Below, piece by piece: positions 27,379 to 39,811 of a DNA stretch of 64,000 nt. A program made the translations under genes and the position numbers. The stretch comes from Auanema rhodensis (taxonomy: Eukaryota > Nematoda > Chromadorea > Rhabditida > Rhabditidae), in assembly GCA_964057225.1 (NCBI GenBank), contig OZ059897.1, positions 4,464,001-4,528,000 on the forward strand, given 5' to 3'. Position 1 is the first letter of the stretch; each line of letters opens with the position of its first letter. The notes under the pieces were generated by a model. That model was not told the DNA's origin and did no database searches. It saw only the letters and a list, made by a program, of their open reading frames with translations.

Positions 27379-27729
27379 TTCGATGCGGATTTTTAAGCTG
27401 CGTTGATCTGTGTTATCAGATTTGAGTTAACTTAAAAATGCACCGAGATATCAACTGATATATGTTCACACTTATATCCTCGATTTTCACCCTGAAGAAA
27501 TGATTTTTTCGTTGAAAAACATTGTCCATCGTATTCGTCTTGAAAAAAAGAATCTAAAAACATCTACTTTTTGTGAAATTATTCAGAAATTTTTCGGGAA
27601 AATTTTTGTCAAAATGTTTTTGGAAGCAATGTTGAGTGTACATGGGAACTCAACATACACTAATGCATTATTTTTCAAACGATCATAACTAATTTTTGTA
27701 TGGAGCGTTTCTCAATGTAGTATAGTGCA

Positions 27730-29133
27730 TTCGATGCGGATTTTTGAGCTGCGTTGATCTGTGTTATCAGATTTGCGCTAGCTTAAAAATGCACCGAGTA
27801 ATCAACTGATATAGGTTCACACTTATATCCTCGATTTTCACCCTGAAGAATTAATTTTTTCGTTGAATAACATTGTCCATCGTCTTTGCCTTGAGAAAAG
27901 AAATTTAAAAACTCCTACTTTTTGTGAAATTATTTAGAAATTTTTCGGGAAAATTTTTGTCACAATGTTTTTGGAAGCAATGTTGAGTGTACATGGGAAC
28001 TCAGCATACACTAATGCATTATTTTTCAAACGATCATAACTAATTTTTAAATAGAGCGTTTCTTAATGTAGTATAGTGCATTCGATGCGGATTTTTGAGC
28101 TGCGTTGATCTGTGTTATCAGATTTGCGCTAGCTTAAAAATGCACCGAGTAATCAACTGATATATGTTCACACTTATATCCTCGATTTTCACCCTGAAGA
28201 AATGATTTTTTCGTTGAAAAACATTGTCCATCGTATTCGTCTTGAAAAAAAGAATCTAAAAACATCTACTTTTTGTGAAATTATTTAGAAATTTTTCGGG
28301 AAAATTTTTGTCACAATGTTTTTGGAAGCAATGTTGAGTGTACATGGGAACTCAGCATACACTAATGCATTATTTTTCAAACGATCATAACTAATTTTTA
28401 AATAGAGCGTTTCTCAATGTAGTATAGTGCATTCGATGCGGATTTTTGAGCTGCGTTGATCTGTGTTATCAGATTTGAGTTAGCTTAAAAATGCACCGAG
28501 ATATCAACTGATATATGTTCACACTTATATCCTCGATTTTCACCCTGAAGAAATGATTTTTTCGTTGAAAAACATTGTCCATCGTCTTTGCCTTGAGAAA
28601 AGAAATTTAAAAACTCCTACTTTTTGTGAAATTATTTAGAAATTTTTCGGGAAAATTTTTGTCACAATGTTTTTGGAAGCAATGTTGAGTGTACATGGGA
28701 ACTCAGCATACATTAATGCATTATTTTTCAAACGATCATAACTAATTTTTAAATAGAGCGTTTCTTAATGTAGTATAGTGCATTCGATGCGGATTTTTGA
28801 GCTGCGTTGATCTGTGTTATCAGATTTGCGCTAGCTTAAAAATGCACCGAGTAATCAACTGATATATGTTCACACTTATATCCTCGATTTTCACCCTGAA
28901 GAAATGATTTTTTCGTTGAAAAACATTGTCCATCGTATTCGTCTTGAAAAAAAGAATCTAAAAACATCTACTTTTTGTGAAATTATTTAGAAATTTTTCG
29001 GGAAAATTTTTGTCACAATGTTTTTGGAAGCAATGTTGAGTGTACATGGGAACTCAGCATACACTAATGCATTATTTTTCAAACGATCATAACTAATTTT
29101 TAAATAGAGCGTTTCTCAATGTAGTATAGTGCA
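27730..29133 (+). repeat. Dimer HOR (702-bp offset) introducing the AAATAG end
   Basis: An X-type monomer with AGAAATTTAAA, TTTTTAAATAG and TTCTTAATG, followed by a mosaic monomer with C at 234 and the AAATAG end, is found at 27730-28431 and 28432-29133. In the second unit the first monomer has a Y-type 5' third, so it is itself a mosaic, and it has a private CATTAATGC. This is the first place in the left arm where TTTTTAAATAG occurs. That variant is common from here on and in the right arm. Confidence 0.7.
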
Positions 29134-31239
29134 TTCGATGCGGATTTTTGAGCTGCGTTGATCTGTGTTATCAGATTTGAGTTAGCTTAAAAATGCACCG
29201 AGTAATCAACTGATATATGTTCACACTTATATCCTCGATTTTCACCCTGAAGAAATGATTTTTTCGTTGAAAAACATTGTCCATCGTATTCGTCTTGAAA
29301 AAAAGAATCTAAAAACATCTACTTTTTGTGAAATTATTTAGAAATTTTTCGGGAAAATTTTTGTCACAATGTTTTTGGAAGCAATGTTGAGTGTACATGG
29401 GAACTCAGCATACACTAATGCATTATTTTTCAAACGATCATAACTAATTTTTAAATAGAGCGTTTCTCAATGTAGTATAGTGCATTCGATGCGGATTTTT
29501 GAGCTGCGTTGATCTGTGTTATCAGATTTGAGTTAGCTTAAAAATGCACCGAGATATCAACTGATATATGTTCACACTTATATCCTCGATTTTCACCCTG
29601 AAGAAATGATTTTTTCGTTGAAAAACATTGTCCATCGTATTCGTCTTGAAAAAAAGAATCTAAAAACATCTACTTTTTGTGAAATTATTCAGAAATTTTT
29701 CGGGAAAATTTTTGTCAAAATGTTTTTGGAAGCAATGTTGAGTGTACATGGGAACTCAACATACACTAATGCATTATTTTTCAAACGATCATAACTAATT
29801 TTTGTATGGAGCGTTTCTCAATGTAGTATAGTGCATTCGATGCGGATTTTTAAGCTGCGTTGATCTGTGTTATCAGATTTGCGCTAGCTTAAAAATGCAC
29901 CGAGTAATCAACTGATATAGGTTCACACTTATATCCTCGATTTTCACCCTGAAGAATTAATTTTTTCGTTGAATAACATTGTCCATCGTCTTTGCCTTGA
30001 AAAAAGAAATCTAAAAACTCCTACTTTTCGTGAAATTATTTAGAAATTTTTCGGGAAAATTTTTGTCACAATGTTTTTGGAAGCAATGTTGAGTGTACAT
30101 GGGAACTCAGCATACACTAATGCATTATTTTTCAAACGATCATAACTAATTTTTGTATAGAGCGTTTCTCAATGTAGTATAGTGCATTCGATGCGGATTT
30201 TTAAGCTGCGTCGATCTGTGTTATCAGATTTGAGTTAGCTTGAAAATGCACCGAGATATCAACTGATATATGTTCACACTTATATCCTCGATTTTCACCC
30301 TGAAGAAATGATTTTTTCGTTGAAAAACATTGTCCATCGTATTCGTCTTGAAAAAAGGAATCTAAAAACATCTACTTTTTGTGAAATTATTTAGAAATTT
30401 TTCGGGAAAATTTTTGTCACAATGTTTTTGGAAGCAATGTTGAGTGTACATGGGAACTCAGCATACACTAATGCATTATTTTTCAAACGATCATAACTAA
30501 TTTTTGTATAGAGCGTTTCTCAATGTAGTATAGTGCATTCGATGCGGATTTTTAAGCTGCGTCGATCTGTGTTATCAGATTTGAGTTAGCTTAAAAATGC
30601 ACCGAGATATCAACTGATATATGTTCACACTTATATCCTCGATTTTCACCCTGAAGAAATTATTTTTTCGTTGAAAAACATTGTCCATCCTATTCGTCTT
30701 GAAAAAAAGAATCTAAAAACATCTACTTTTTGTGAAATTATTCAGAAATTTTTCGGGAAAATTTTTGTCAAAATGTTTTTGGAAGCAATGTTGAGTGTAC
30801 ATGGGAACTCAACATACACTAATGCATTATTTTTCAAACGATCATAACTAATTTTTGTATGGAGCGTTTCTCAATGTAGTATAGTGCATTCGATGCGGAT
30901 TTTTGAGCTGCGTTGATCTGTGTTATCAGATTTGCGCTAGCTTAAAAATGCACCGAGTAATCAACTGATATAGGTTCACACTTATATCCTCGATTTTCAC
31001 CCTGAAGAATTAATTTTTTCGTTGAATAACATTGTCCATCGTCTTTGCCTTGAGAAAAGAAATCTAAAAACTCCTACTTTTTGTGAAATTATTTAGAAAT
31101 TTTTCGGGAAAATTTTTGTCACAATGTTTTTGGAAGCAATGTTGAGTGTACATGGGAACTCAGCATACACTAATGCATTATTTTTCAAACGATCATAACT
31201 AATTTTTAAATAGAGCGTTTCTCAATGTAGTATAGTGCA

Positions 31240-33345
31240 TTCGATGCGGATTTTTGAGCTGCGTTGATCTGTGTTATCAGATTTGAGTTAGCTTAAAAAT
31301 GCACCGAGATATCAACTGATATATGTTCACACTTATATCCTCGATTTTCACCCTGAAGAAATGATTTTTTTGTTGAAAAACATTGTCCATCGTATTCGTC
31401 TTGAAAAAAAGAATCTAAAAACATCTACTTTTTGTGAAATTATTCAGAAATTTTTCGGGAAAATTTTTGTCAAAATGTTTTTGGAAGCAATGTTGAGTGT
31501 ACATGGAAACTCAACATACACTAATGCATCATTTTTCAAACGATCATAACTAAATTTTGTATTGAGTGTTTCTTAATGTAATATAGTGCATTCGATGCGG
31601 ATTTTTAAGCTGCATCGATCTGTGTTATCAGATTTGCGCTAGCTTAAAAATGCACCGAGTAATCAACTGATATAGGTTCACACTTATATCCTCGATTTTC
31701 ACCCTGAAGAATTAATTTTTTCGTTGAATAACATTGTCCATCGTCTTTGCCTTGAAAAAAGATATCTAAAAACTCCTACTTTTCGTGAAATTATTTAGAA
31801 ATTTTTCGGGAAAATTTTTGTCACAATGTTTTTGGAAGCAATGTTGAGTGTACATGGGAACTCAGCATACACTAATGCATTATTTTTCAAACGATCATAA
31901 CTAATTTTTGTATAGAGCGTTTCTCAATGTAGTATAGTGCATTCGATGCGGATTTTTGAGCTGCGTTGATCTGTGTTATCAGATTTGCGCTAGCTTAAAA
32001 ATGCACCGAGTAATCAACTGATATAGGTTCACACTTATATCCTCGATTTTCACCCTGAAGAATTAATTTTTTCGTTGAATAACATTGTCCATCGTCTTTG
32101 CCTTGAGAAAAGAAATCTAAAAACTCCTACTTTTTGTGAAATTATTTAGAAATTTTTCGGGAAAATTTTTGTCACAATGTTTTTGGAAGCAATGTTGAGT
32201 GTACATGGGAACTCAGCATACACTAATGCATTATTTTTCAAACGATCATAACTAATTTTTAAATAGAGCGTTTCTCAATGTAGTATAGTGCATTCGATGC
32301 GGATTTTTGAGCTGCGTTGATCTGTGTTATCAGATTTGAGTTAGCTTAAAAATGCACCGAGATATCAACTGATATATGTTCACACTTATATCCTCGATTT
32401 TCACCCTGAAGAAATGATTTTTTTGTTGAAAAACATTGTCCATCGTATTCGTCTTGAAAAAAAGAATCTAAAAACATCTACTTTTTGTGAAATTATTCAG
32501 AAATTTTTCGGGAAAATTTTTGTCAAAATGTTTTTGGAAGCAATGTTGAGTGTACATGGAAACTCAACATACACTAATGCATCATTTTTCAAACGATCAT
32601 AACTAAATTTTGTATTGAGTGTTTCTTAATGTAATATAGTGCATTCGATGCGGATTTTTAAGCTGCATCGATCTGTGTTATCAGATTTGCGCTAGCTTAA
32701 AAATGCACCGAGTAATCAACTGATATAGGTTCACACTTATATCCTCGATTTTCACCCTGAAGAATTAATTTTTTCGTTGAATAACATTGTCCATCGTCTT
32801 TGCCTTGAAAAAAGATATCTAAAAACTCCTACTTTTCGTGAAATTATTTAGAAATTTTTCGGGAAAATTTTTGTCACAATGTTTTTGGAAGCAATGTTGA
32901 GTGTACATGGGAACTCAGCATACACTAATGCATTATTTTTCAAACGATCATAACTAATTTTTGTATAGAGCGTTTCTCAATGTAGTATAGTGCATTCGAT
33001 GCGGATTTTTAAGCTGCGTCGATCTGTGTTATCAGATTTGAGTTAGCTTGAAAATGCACCGAGATATCAACTGATATATGTTCACACTTATATCCTCGAT
33101 TTTCACCCTGAAGAAATGATTTTTTCGTTGAAAAACATTGTCCATCGTATTCGTCTTGAAAAAAGGAATCTAAAAACATCTACTTTTTGTGAAATTATTT
33201 AGAAATTTTTCGGGAAAATTTTTGTCACAATGTTTTTGGAAGCAATGTTGAGTGTACATGGGAACTCAGCATACACTAATGCATTATTTTTCAAACGATC
33301 ATAACTAATTTTTGTATAGAGCGTTTCTCAATGTAGTATAGTGCA
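31240..33345 (+). repeat. 3-monomer duplication (1053 bp) inside the 5-monomer HOR
   Basis: Units 31240-32292 and 32293-33345 begin with the same pair: a Z monomer with TTTTTTTGTTG, CATGGAAACTC, TGCATCATTT and TATTGAGTG, then an X monomer with CTGCATCGATC, AAAGATATC and CTTTTCGTG. The third monomer differs (X-AAATAG against Y-GCTTGAA), showing where the duplicated block was spliced back into the parent HOR. Confidence 0.8.
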
Positions 33346-34749
33346 TTCGATGCGGATTTTTAAGCTGCGTCGATCTGTGTTATCAGATTTGAGTTAGCTT
33401 AAAAATGCACCGAGATATCAACTGATATATGTTCACACTTATATCCTCGATTTTCACCCTGAAGAAATTATTTTTTCGTTGAAAAACATTGTCCATCCTA
33501 TTCGTCTTGAAAAAAAGAATCTAAAAACATCTACTTTTTGTGAAATTATTCAGAAATTTTTCGGGAAAATTTTTGTCAAAATGTTTTTGGAAGCAATGTT
33601 GAGTGTACATGGGAACTCAACATACACTAATGCATTATTTTTCAAACGATCATAACTAATTTTTGTATGGAGCGTTTCTCAATGTAGTATAGTGCATTCG
33701 ATGCGGATTTTTGAGCTGCGTTGATCTGTGTTATCAGATTTGCGCTAGCTTAAAAATGCACCGAGTAATCAACTGATATAGGTTCACACTTATATCCTCG
33801 ATTTTCACCCTGAAGAATTAATTTTTTCGTTGAATAACATTGTCCATCGTCTTTGCCTTGAGAAAAGAAATCTAAAAACTCCTACTTTTTGTGAAATTAT
33901 TTAGAAATTTTTCGGGAAAATTTTTGTCACAATGTTTTTGGAAGCAATGTTGAGTGTACATGGGAACTCAGCATACACTAATGCATTATTTTTCAAACGA
34001 TCATAACTAATTTTTAAATAGAGCGTTTCTCAATGTAGTATAGTGCATTCGATGCGGATTTTTGAGCTGCGTTGATCTGTGTTATCAGATTTGCGCTAGC
34101 TTAAAAATGCACCGAGTAATCAACTGATATAGGTTCACACTTATATCCTCGATTTTCACCCTGAAGAATTAATTTTTTCGTTGAATAACATTGTCCATCG
34201 TCTTTGCCTTGAGAAAAGAAATCTAAAAACTCCTACTTTTTGTGAAATTATTTAGAAATTTTTCGGGAAAATTTTTGTCACAATGTTTTTGGAAGCAATG
34301 TTGAGTGTACATGGGAACTCAGCATACACTAATGCATTATTTTTCAAACGATCATAACTAATTTTTAAATAGAGCGTTTCTCAATGTAGTATAGTGCATT
34401 CGATGCGGATTTTTGAGCTGCGTTGATCTGTGTTATCAGATTTGAGTTAGCTTAAAAATGCACCGAGATATCAACTGATATATGTTCACACTTATATCCT
34501 CGATTTTCACCCTGAAGAAATGATTTTTTCGTTGAAAAACATTGTCCATCGTATTCGTCTTGAAAAAAAGAATCTAAAAACATCTACTTTTTGTGAAATT
34601 ATTCAGAAATTTTTCGGGAAAATTTTTGTCAAAATGTTTTTGGAAGCAATGTTGAGTGTACATGGAAACTCAACATACACTAATGCATCATTTTTCAAAC
34701 GATCATAACTAAATTTTGTATTGAGTGTTTCTTAATGTAATATAGTGCA

Positions 34750-35101
34750 TTCGATGCGGATTTTTAAGCTGCGTCGATCTGTGTTATCAGATTTGCGCTA
34801 GCTTAAAAATGCACCGAGTAATCAACTGATATAGGTTCACACTTATATCCTCGATTTTCACCCTGAAGAAATGATTTTTTCGTTGAAAAACATTGTCCAT
34901 CGTATTCGTCTTGAAAAAAAGGAATCTAAAAACATCTACTTTTTGTGAAATTATTTAGAAATTTTTCGGGAAAATTTTTGTCACAATGTTTTTGGAAGCA
35001 ATGTTGAGTGTACATGGGAACTCAGCATACACTAATGCATTATTTTTCAAACGATCATAACTAATTTTTGTATAGAGCGTTTCTCAATGTAGTATAGTGC
35101 A
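34750..35101 (+). repeat. Chimeric 352-bp monomer (X 5' part, Y 3' part)
   Basis: Up to about monomer position 110 this copy has X markers (CGCT, GTAATC, TATAGG). From about 122 onward it has the markers of the Y monomer seen at 32995 (ATG, GAAAAAC, ATTCGTC, GG, CATCTAC, C at 234, AGCATAC). It replaces two monomers of the 5-monomer HOR, as expected for an unequal crossover between neighbours. It also has seven As followed by GG at about 34914-34922, one base more than usual, and is the only 352-bp monomer seen. Confidence 0.75.
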
Positions 35102-36505
35102 TTCGATGCGGATTTTTAAGCTGCGTCGATCTGTGTTATCAGATTTGAGTTAGCTTAAAAATGCACCGAGATATCAACTGATATATGTTCACACTTATAT
35201 CCTCGATTTTCACCCTGAAGAAATTATTTTTTCGTTGAAAAACATTGTCCATCCTATTCGTCTTGAAAAAAAGAATCTAAAAACATCTACTTTTTGTGAA
35301 ATTATTCAGAAATTTTTCGGGAAAATTTTTGTCAAAATGTTTTTGGAAGCAATGTTGAGTGTACATGGGAACTCAACATACACTAATGCATTATTTTTCA
35401 AACGATCATAACTAATTTTTGTATGGAGCGTTTCTCAATGTAGTATAGTGCATTCGATGCGGATTTTTGAGCTGCGTTGATCTGTGTTATCAGATTTGCG
35501 CTAGCTTAAAAATGCACCGAGTAATCAACTGATATAGGTTCACACTTATATCCTCGATTTTCACCCTGAAGAATTAATTTTTTCGTTGAATAACATTGTC
35601 CATCGTCTTTGCCTTGAGAAAAGAAATCTAAAAACTCCTACTTTTTGTGAAATTATTTAGAAATTTTTCGGGAAAATTTTTGTCACAATGTTTTTGGAAG
35701 CAATGTTGAGTGTACATGGGAACTCAGCATACACTAATGCATTATTTTTCAAACGATCATAACTAATTTTTAAATAGAGCGTTTCTCAATGTAGTATAGT
35801 GCATTCGATGCGGATTTTTGAGCTGCGTTGATCTGTGTTATCAGATTTGAGTTAGCTTAAAAATGCACCGAGATATCAACTGATATATGTTCACACTTAT
35901 ATCCTCGATTTTCACCCTGAAGAAATGATTTTTTCGTTGAAAAACATTGTCCATCGTATTCGTCTTGAAAAAAAGAATCTAAAAACATCTACTTTTTGTG
36001 AAATTATTCAGAAATTTTTCGGGAAAATTTTTGTCAAAATGTTTTTGGAAGCAATGTTGAGTGTACATGGAAACTCAACATACACTAATGCATCATTTTT
36101 CAAACGATCATAACTAAATTTTGTATTGAGTGTTTCTTAATGTAATATAGTGCATTCGATGCGGATTTTTAAGCTGCGTCGATCTGTGTTATCAGATTTG
36201 CGCTAGCTTAAAAATGCACCGAGTAATCAACTGATATAGGTTCACACTTATATCCTCGATTTTCACCCTGAAGAATTAATTTTTTCGTTGAATAACATTG
36301 TCCATCGTCTTTGCCTTGAAAAAAGAAATCTAAAAACTCCTACTTTTCGTGAAATTATTTAGAAATTTTTCGGGAAAATTTTTGTCACAATGTTTTTGGA
36401 AGCAATGTTGAGTGTACATGGGAACTCAGCATACACTAATGCATTATTTTTCAAACGATCATAACTAATTTTTGTATAGAGCGTTTCTCAATGTAGTATA
36501 GTGCA

Positions 36506-36556
36506 TTCGATGCGGATTTTTAAGCTGCGTCGATCTGTGTTATCAGATTTGAGTTA
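36506..36556 (+). repeat. Truncated left-arm monomer at the strand switch (51 bp)
   Basis: Only monomer positions 1-51 are present, ending GATTTGAGTTA (Y/Z type). The expected continuation GCTTAAAA is replaced by inverted sequence. The last two bases, TA, also fit the right arm. Confidence 0.95.
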
Positions 36557-36652
36557 TAAGTGTGAACATATATCAGTTGATATCTCGGTGCATTTTCAAG
36601 CTAACTCAAATCTGATAACACAGATCGACGCAGCTTAAAAATCCGCATCGAA
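36557..36652 (-). repeat. Truncated right-arm monomer at the strand switch (96 bp)
   Basis: Read on the - strand this is monomer positions 1-96, of Y type with the GCATTTTCAAG (minus-strand GCTTGAAAATG) variant. Its innermost 45 bp (36557-36601, monomer 52-96) have no partner on the left side and form the spacer of the inverted repeat. Its other 51 bp (36602-36652) are an exact reverse complement of 36506-36556. Confidence 0.95.
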
Positions 36653-37705
36653 TGCACTATACTACATTGAGAAACGCTCTATACAAAAATTAGTTATGAT
36701 CGTTTGAAAAATAATGCATTAGTGTATGCTGAGTTCCCATGTACACTCAACATTGCTTCCAAAAACATTGTGACAAAAATTTTCCCGAAAAATTTCTAAA
36801 TAATTTCACAAAAAGTAGGAGTTTTTAGATTTTTTTTTTCAAGGCAAAGACGATGGACAACGTTATTCAACGAAAAAATTAATTCTTCAGGGTGAAAATC
36901 GAGGATATAAGTGTGAACCTATATCAGTTGATTACTCGGTGCATTTTTAAGCTAGCGCAAATCTGATAACACAGATCAACGCAGCTTAAAAATCCGCATC
37001 GAATGCACTATACTACATTGAGAAACGCTCCATACAAAAATTAGTTATGATCGTTTGAAAAATAATGCATTAGTGTATGCTGAGTTCCCATGTACACTCA
37101 ACATTGCTTCCAAAAACATTTTGACAAAAATTTTCCCGAAAAATTTCTAAATAATTTCACAAAAAGTAGATGTTTTTAGATTCTTTTTTTCAAGACGAAT
37201 ACGATGGACAATGTTTTTCAACGAAAAAATCATTTCTTCAGGGTGAAAATCGAGGATATAAGTGTGAACATATATCAGTTGATTACTCGGTGCATTTTTA
37301 AGCTAGCGCAAATCTGATAACACAGATCAACGCAGCTCAAAAATCCGCATCGAATGCACTATACTACATTGAGAAACGCTCTATTTAAAAATTAGTTATG
37401 ATCGTTTGAAAAATAATGCATTAGTGTATGTTGAGTTCCCATGTACACTCAACATTGCTTCCAAAAACATTGTGACAAAAATTTTCCCGAAAAATTTCTA
37501 AATAATTTCACGAAAAGTAGGAGTTTTTAGATTTCTTTTTTCAAGGCAAAGACGATGGACAATGTTATTCAACGAAAAAATTAATTCTTCAGGGTGAAAA
37601 TCGAGGATATAAGTGTGAACCTATATCAGTTGATTACTCGGTGCATTTTTAAGCTAGCGCAAATCTGATAACACAGATCAACGCAGCTTAAAAATCCGCA
37701 TCGAA

Positions 37706-39811
37706 TGCACTATACTACATTGAGAAACGCTCCATACAAAAATTAGTTATGATCGTTTGAAAAATAATGCATTAGTGTATGCTGAGTTCCCATGTACACT
37801 CAACATTGCTTCCAAAAACATTGTGACTAAAATTTTCCCGAAAAATTTCTAAATAATTTCACAAAAAGTAGGAGTTTTTAGATTTCTTTTTTCAAGGCAA
37901 AGATGATGGACAATGTTATTCAACGAAAAAATTAATTCTTCAGGGTGAAAATCGAGGATATAAGTGTGAACCTATATCAGTTGATTACTCGGTGCATTTT
38001 TAAGCTAGCGCAAATCTGATAACACAGATCAACGCAGCTTAAAAATCCGCATCGAATGCACTATACTACATTGAGAAACGCTCCATACAAAAATTAGTTA
38101 TGATCGTTTGAAAAATAATGCATTAGTGTATGTTGAGTTCCAATGTACACTCAACATTGCTTCCAAAAACATTTTGACAAAAATTTTCCCGAAAATTTTC
38201 TGAATAATTTCACAAAAAGTAGATGTTTTTAGATTCTTTTTTTCAAGACGAATACGATGGACAATGTTTTTCAACGAAAAAATCATTTCTTCAGGGTGAA
38301 AATCGAGGATATAAGTGTGAACATATATCAGTTGATATCTCGGTGCATTTTTAAGCTAACTCAAATCTGATAACACAGATCGACGCAGCTTAAAAATCCG
38401 CATCGAATGCACTATACTACATTGAGAAACGCTCTATACAAAAATTAGTTATGATCGTTTGAAAAATAATGCATTAGTGTATGCTGAGTTCCCATGTACA
38501 CTCAACATTGCTTCCAAAAACATTGTGACAAAAATTTTCCCGAAAAATTTCTAAATAATTTCACAAAAAGTAGGAGTTTTTAGATTTTTTTTTTCAAGGC
38601 AAAGACGATGGACAACGTTATTCAACGAAAAAATTAATTCTTCAGGGTGAAAATCGAGGATATAAGTGTGAACCTATATCAGTTGATTACTCGGTGCATT
38701 TTTAAGCTAGCGCAAATCTGATAACACAGATCAACGCAGCTTAAAAATCCGCATCGAATGCACTATACTACATTGAGAAACGCTCCATACAAAAATTAGT
38801 TATGATCGTTTGAAAAATAATGCATTAGTGTATGCTGAGTTCCCATGTACACTCAACATTGCTTCCAAAAACATTGTGACTAAAATTTTCCCGAAAAATT
38901 TCTAAATAATTTCACAAAAAGTAGGAGTTTTTAGATTTCTTTTTTCAAGGCAAAGATGATGGACAATGTTATTCAACGAAAAAATTAATTCTTCAGGGTG
39001 AAAATCGAGGATATAAGTGTGAACCTATATCAGTTGATTACTCGGTGCATTTTTAAGCTAGCGCAAATCTGATAACACAGATCAACGCAGCTTAAAAATC
39101 CGCATCGAATGCACTATACTACATTGAGAAACGCTCCATACAAAAATTAGTTATGATCGTTTGAAAAATAATGCATTAGTGTATGTTGAGTTCCAATGTA
39201 CACTCAACATTGCTTCCAAAAACATTTTGACAAAAATTTTCCCGAAAATTTTCTGAATAATTTCACAAAAAGTAGATGTTTTTAGATTCTTTTTTTCAAG
39301 ACGAATACGATGGACAATGTTTTTCAACGAAAAAATCATTTCTTCAGGGTGAAAATCGAGGATATAAGTGTGAACATATATCAGTTGATATCTCGGTGCA
39401 TTTTTAAGCTAACTCAAATCTGATAACACAGATCGACGCAGCTTAAAAATCCGCATCGAATGCACTATACTACATTGAGAAACGCTCTATACAAAAATTA
39501 GTTATGATCGTTTGAAAAATAATGCATTAGTGTATGCTGAGTTCCCATGTACACTCAACATTGCTTCCAAAAACATTGTGACAAAAATTTTCCCGAAAAA
39601 TTTCTAAATAATTTCACAAAAAGTAGGAGTTTTTAGATTTTTTTTTTCAAGGCAAAGACGATGGACAACGTTATTCAACGAAAAAATTAATTCTTCAGGG
39701 TGAAAATCGAGGATATAAGTGTGAACCTATATCAGTTGATTACTCGGTGCATTTTTAAGCTAGCGCAAATCTGATAACACAGATCAACGCAGCTTAAAAA
39801 TCCGCATCGAA
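37706..39811 (-). repeat. 3-monomer HOR, two copies (1053 bp each)
   Basis: Units 37706-38758 and 38759-39811 share, in order: a monomer with GTGACTAAAA and AGATGATGG, a Z monomer with the open frame, GTTCCAATG and AAAATTTTCTG, and a monomer with a ten-T run and CAACGTTATTC. The GTGACTAAAA variant was seen only at these two places, near 37823 and 38876. A third GTTCCAATG monomer lies at 40865-41215, five monomers further out. Confidence 0.85.

Larger units (their letters stand above)
1..36556 (+). repeat. 351-bp satellite array, left arm (+ orientation)
   Basis: This is a head-to-tail tandem array. The start motif TTCGATGCGG recurs at 1, 352, 703, 1054 and so on to 36506, and every spacing checked is a multiple of 351 except for one extra base near 34914-34921. 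That gives 104 complete monomers and a 51-bp truncated one at the strand switch. Copies differ mostly by substitutions at a limited set of positions. No interruption by unique sequence, transposon or gene was seen. The arrangement is that of heterochromatic satellite DNA; a centromeric role is inference only. The array runs off the left edge of the window. Confidence 0.98.
29836..36556 (+). repeat. 5-monomer HOR family with gains and losses
   Basis: The basic order is X with CTTTTCGTG; Y with GCTTGAAAATG; Z-like with AAATTATTT and CATCCTATTCG; X with AAATAG; Z with an open frame and, in all but the first, TGCATCATTT and TATTGAGTG. It can be followed at 29836-31590, then from 31591 with an inserted 3-monomer repeat, from 32644 with one extra X-AAATAG monomer (34048), from 34750 with a fused first/second monomer, and from 36155 until the strand switch. 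The AAATTATTT marker lies near 30655, 33463 and 35219, 8 and 5 monomers apart (plus 1 bp). Confidence 0.75.
36349..36809. repeat. Inverted repeat at the array strand switch: 208-bp perfect arms, 45-bp spacer
   Basis: The left arm 36349-36556 and right arm 36602-36809 are exact reverse complements by my reading; the first mismatch is C at 36348 against A at 36810. Including that site, I count four differences in the first 402 bp out from the spacer. Beyond that the next monomers are of different type (Z with TATTGAGTG on the left, a Y-type mosaic with the TATGG end on the right), so the two sides are not mirror images over a longer distance. The overlap at the join is the dinucleotide TA at 36555-36556. 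Such a structure could extrude a large cruciform. Confidence 0.9.

Noticed and set aside
1-36556. CENP-B box in the monomer
   Set aside because: The closest match, TTCGTTGAAAAACATTG at monomer 130-146, has TTCG, the central A and the first C at the right spacing but lacks the final GGG. The CGGG at 217-220 lacks the upstream TTCG. No copy was seen with a full motif.
36349-36809. Terminal inverted repeats of a DNA transposon at the strand switch
   Set aside because: The arms are simply satellite monomers in opposite orientation. There is no target-site duplication, no transposase and no non-satellite interior; the spacer is 45 bp of the monomer itself.
36349-36809. Library hairpin or foldback artefact as the explanation of the inversion
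   Set aside because: Monomer order differs on the two sides after the first full copy. A misassembly between two separate arrays cannot be excluded from sequence alone and is listed as the refuting test.
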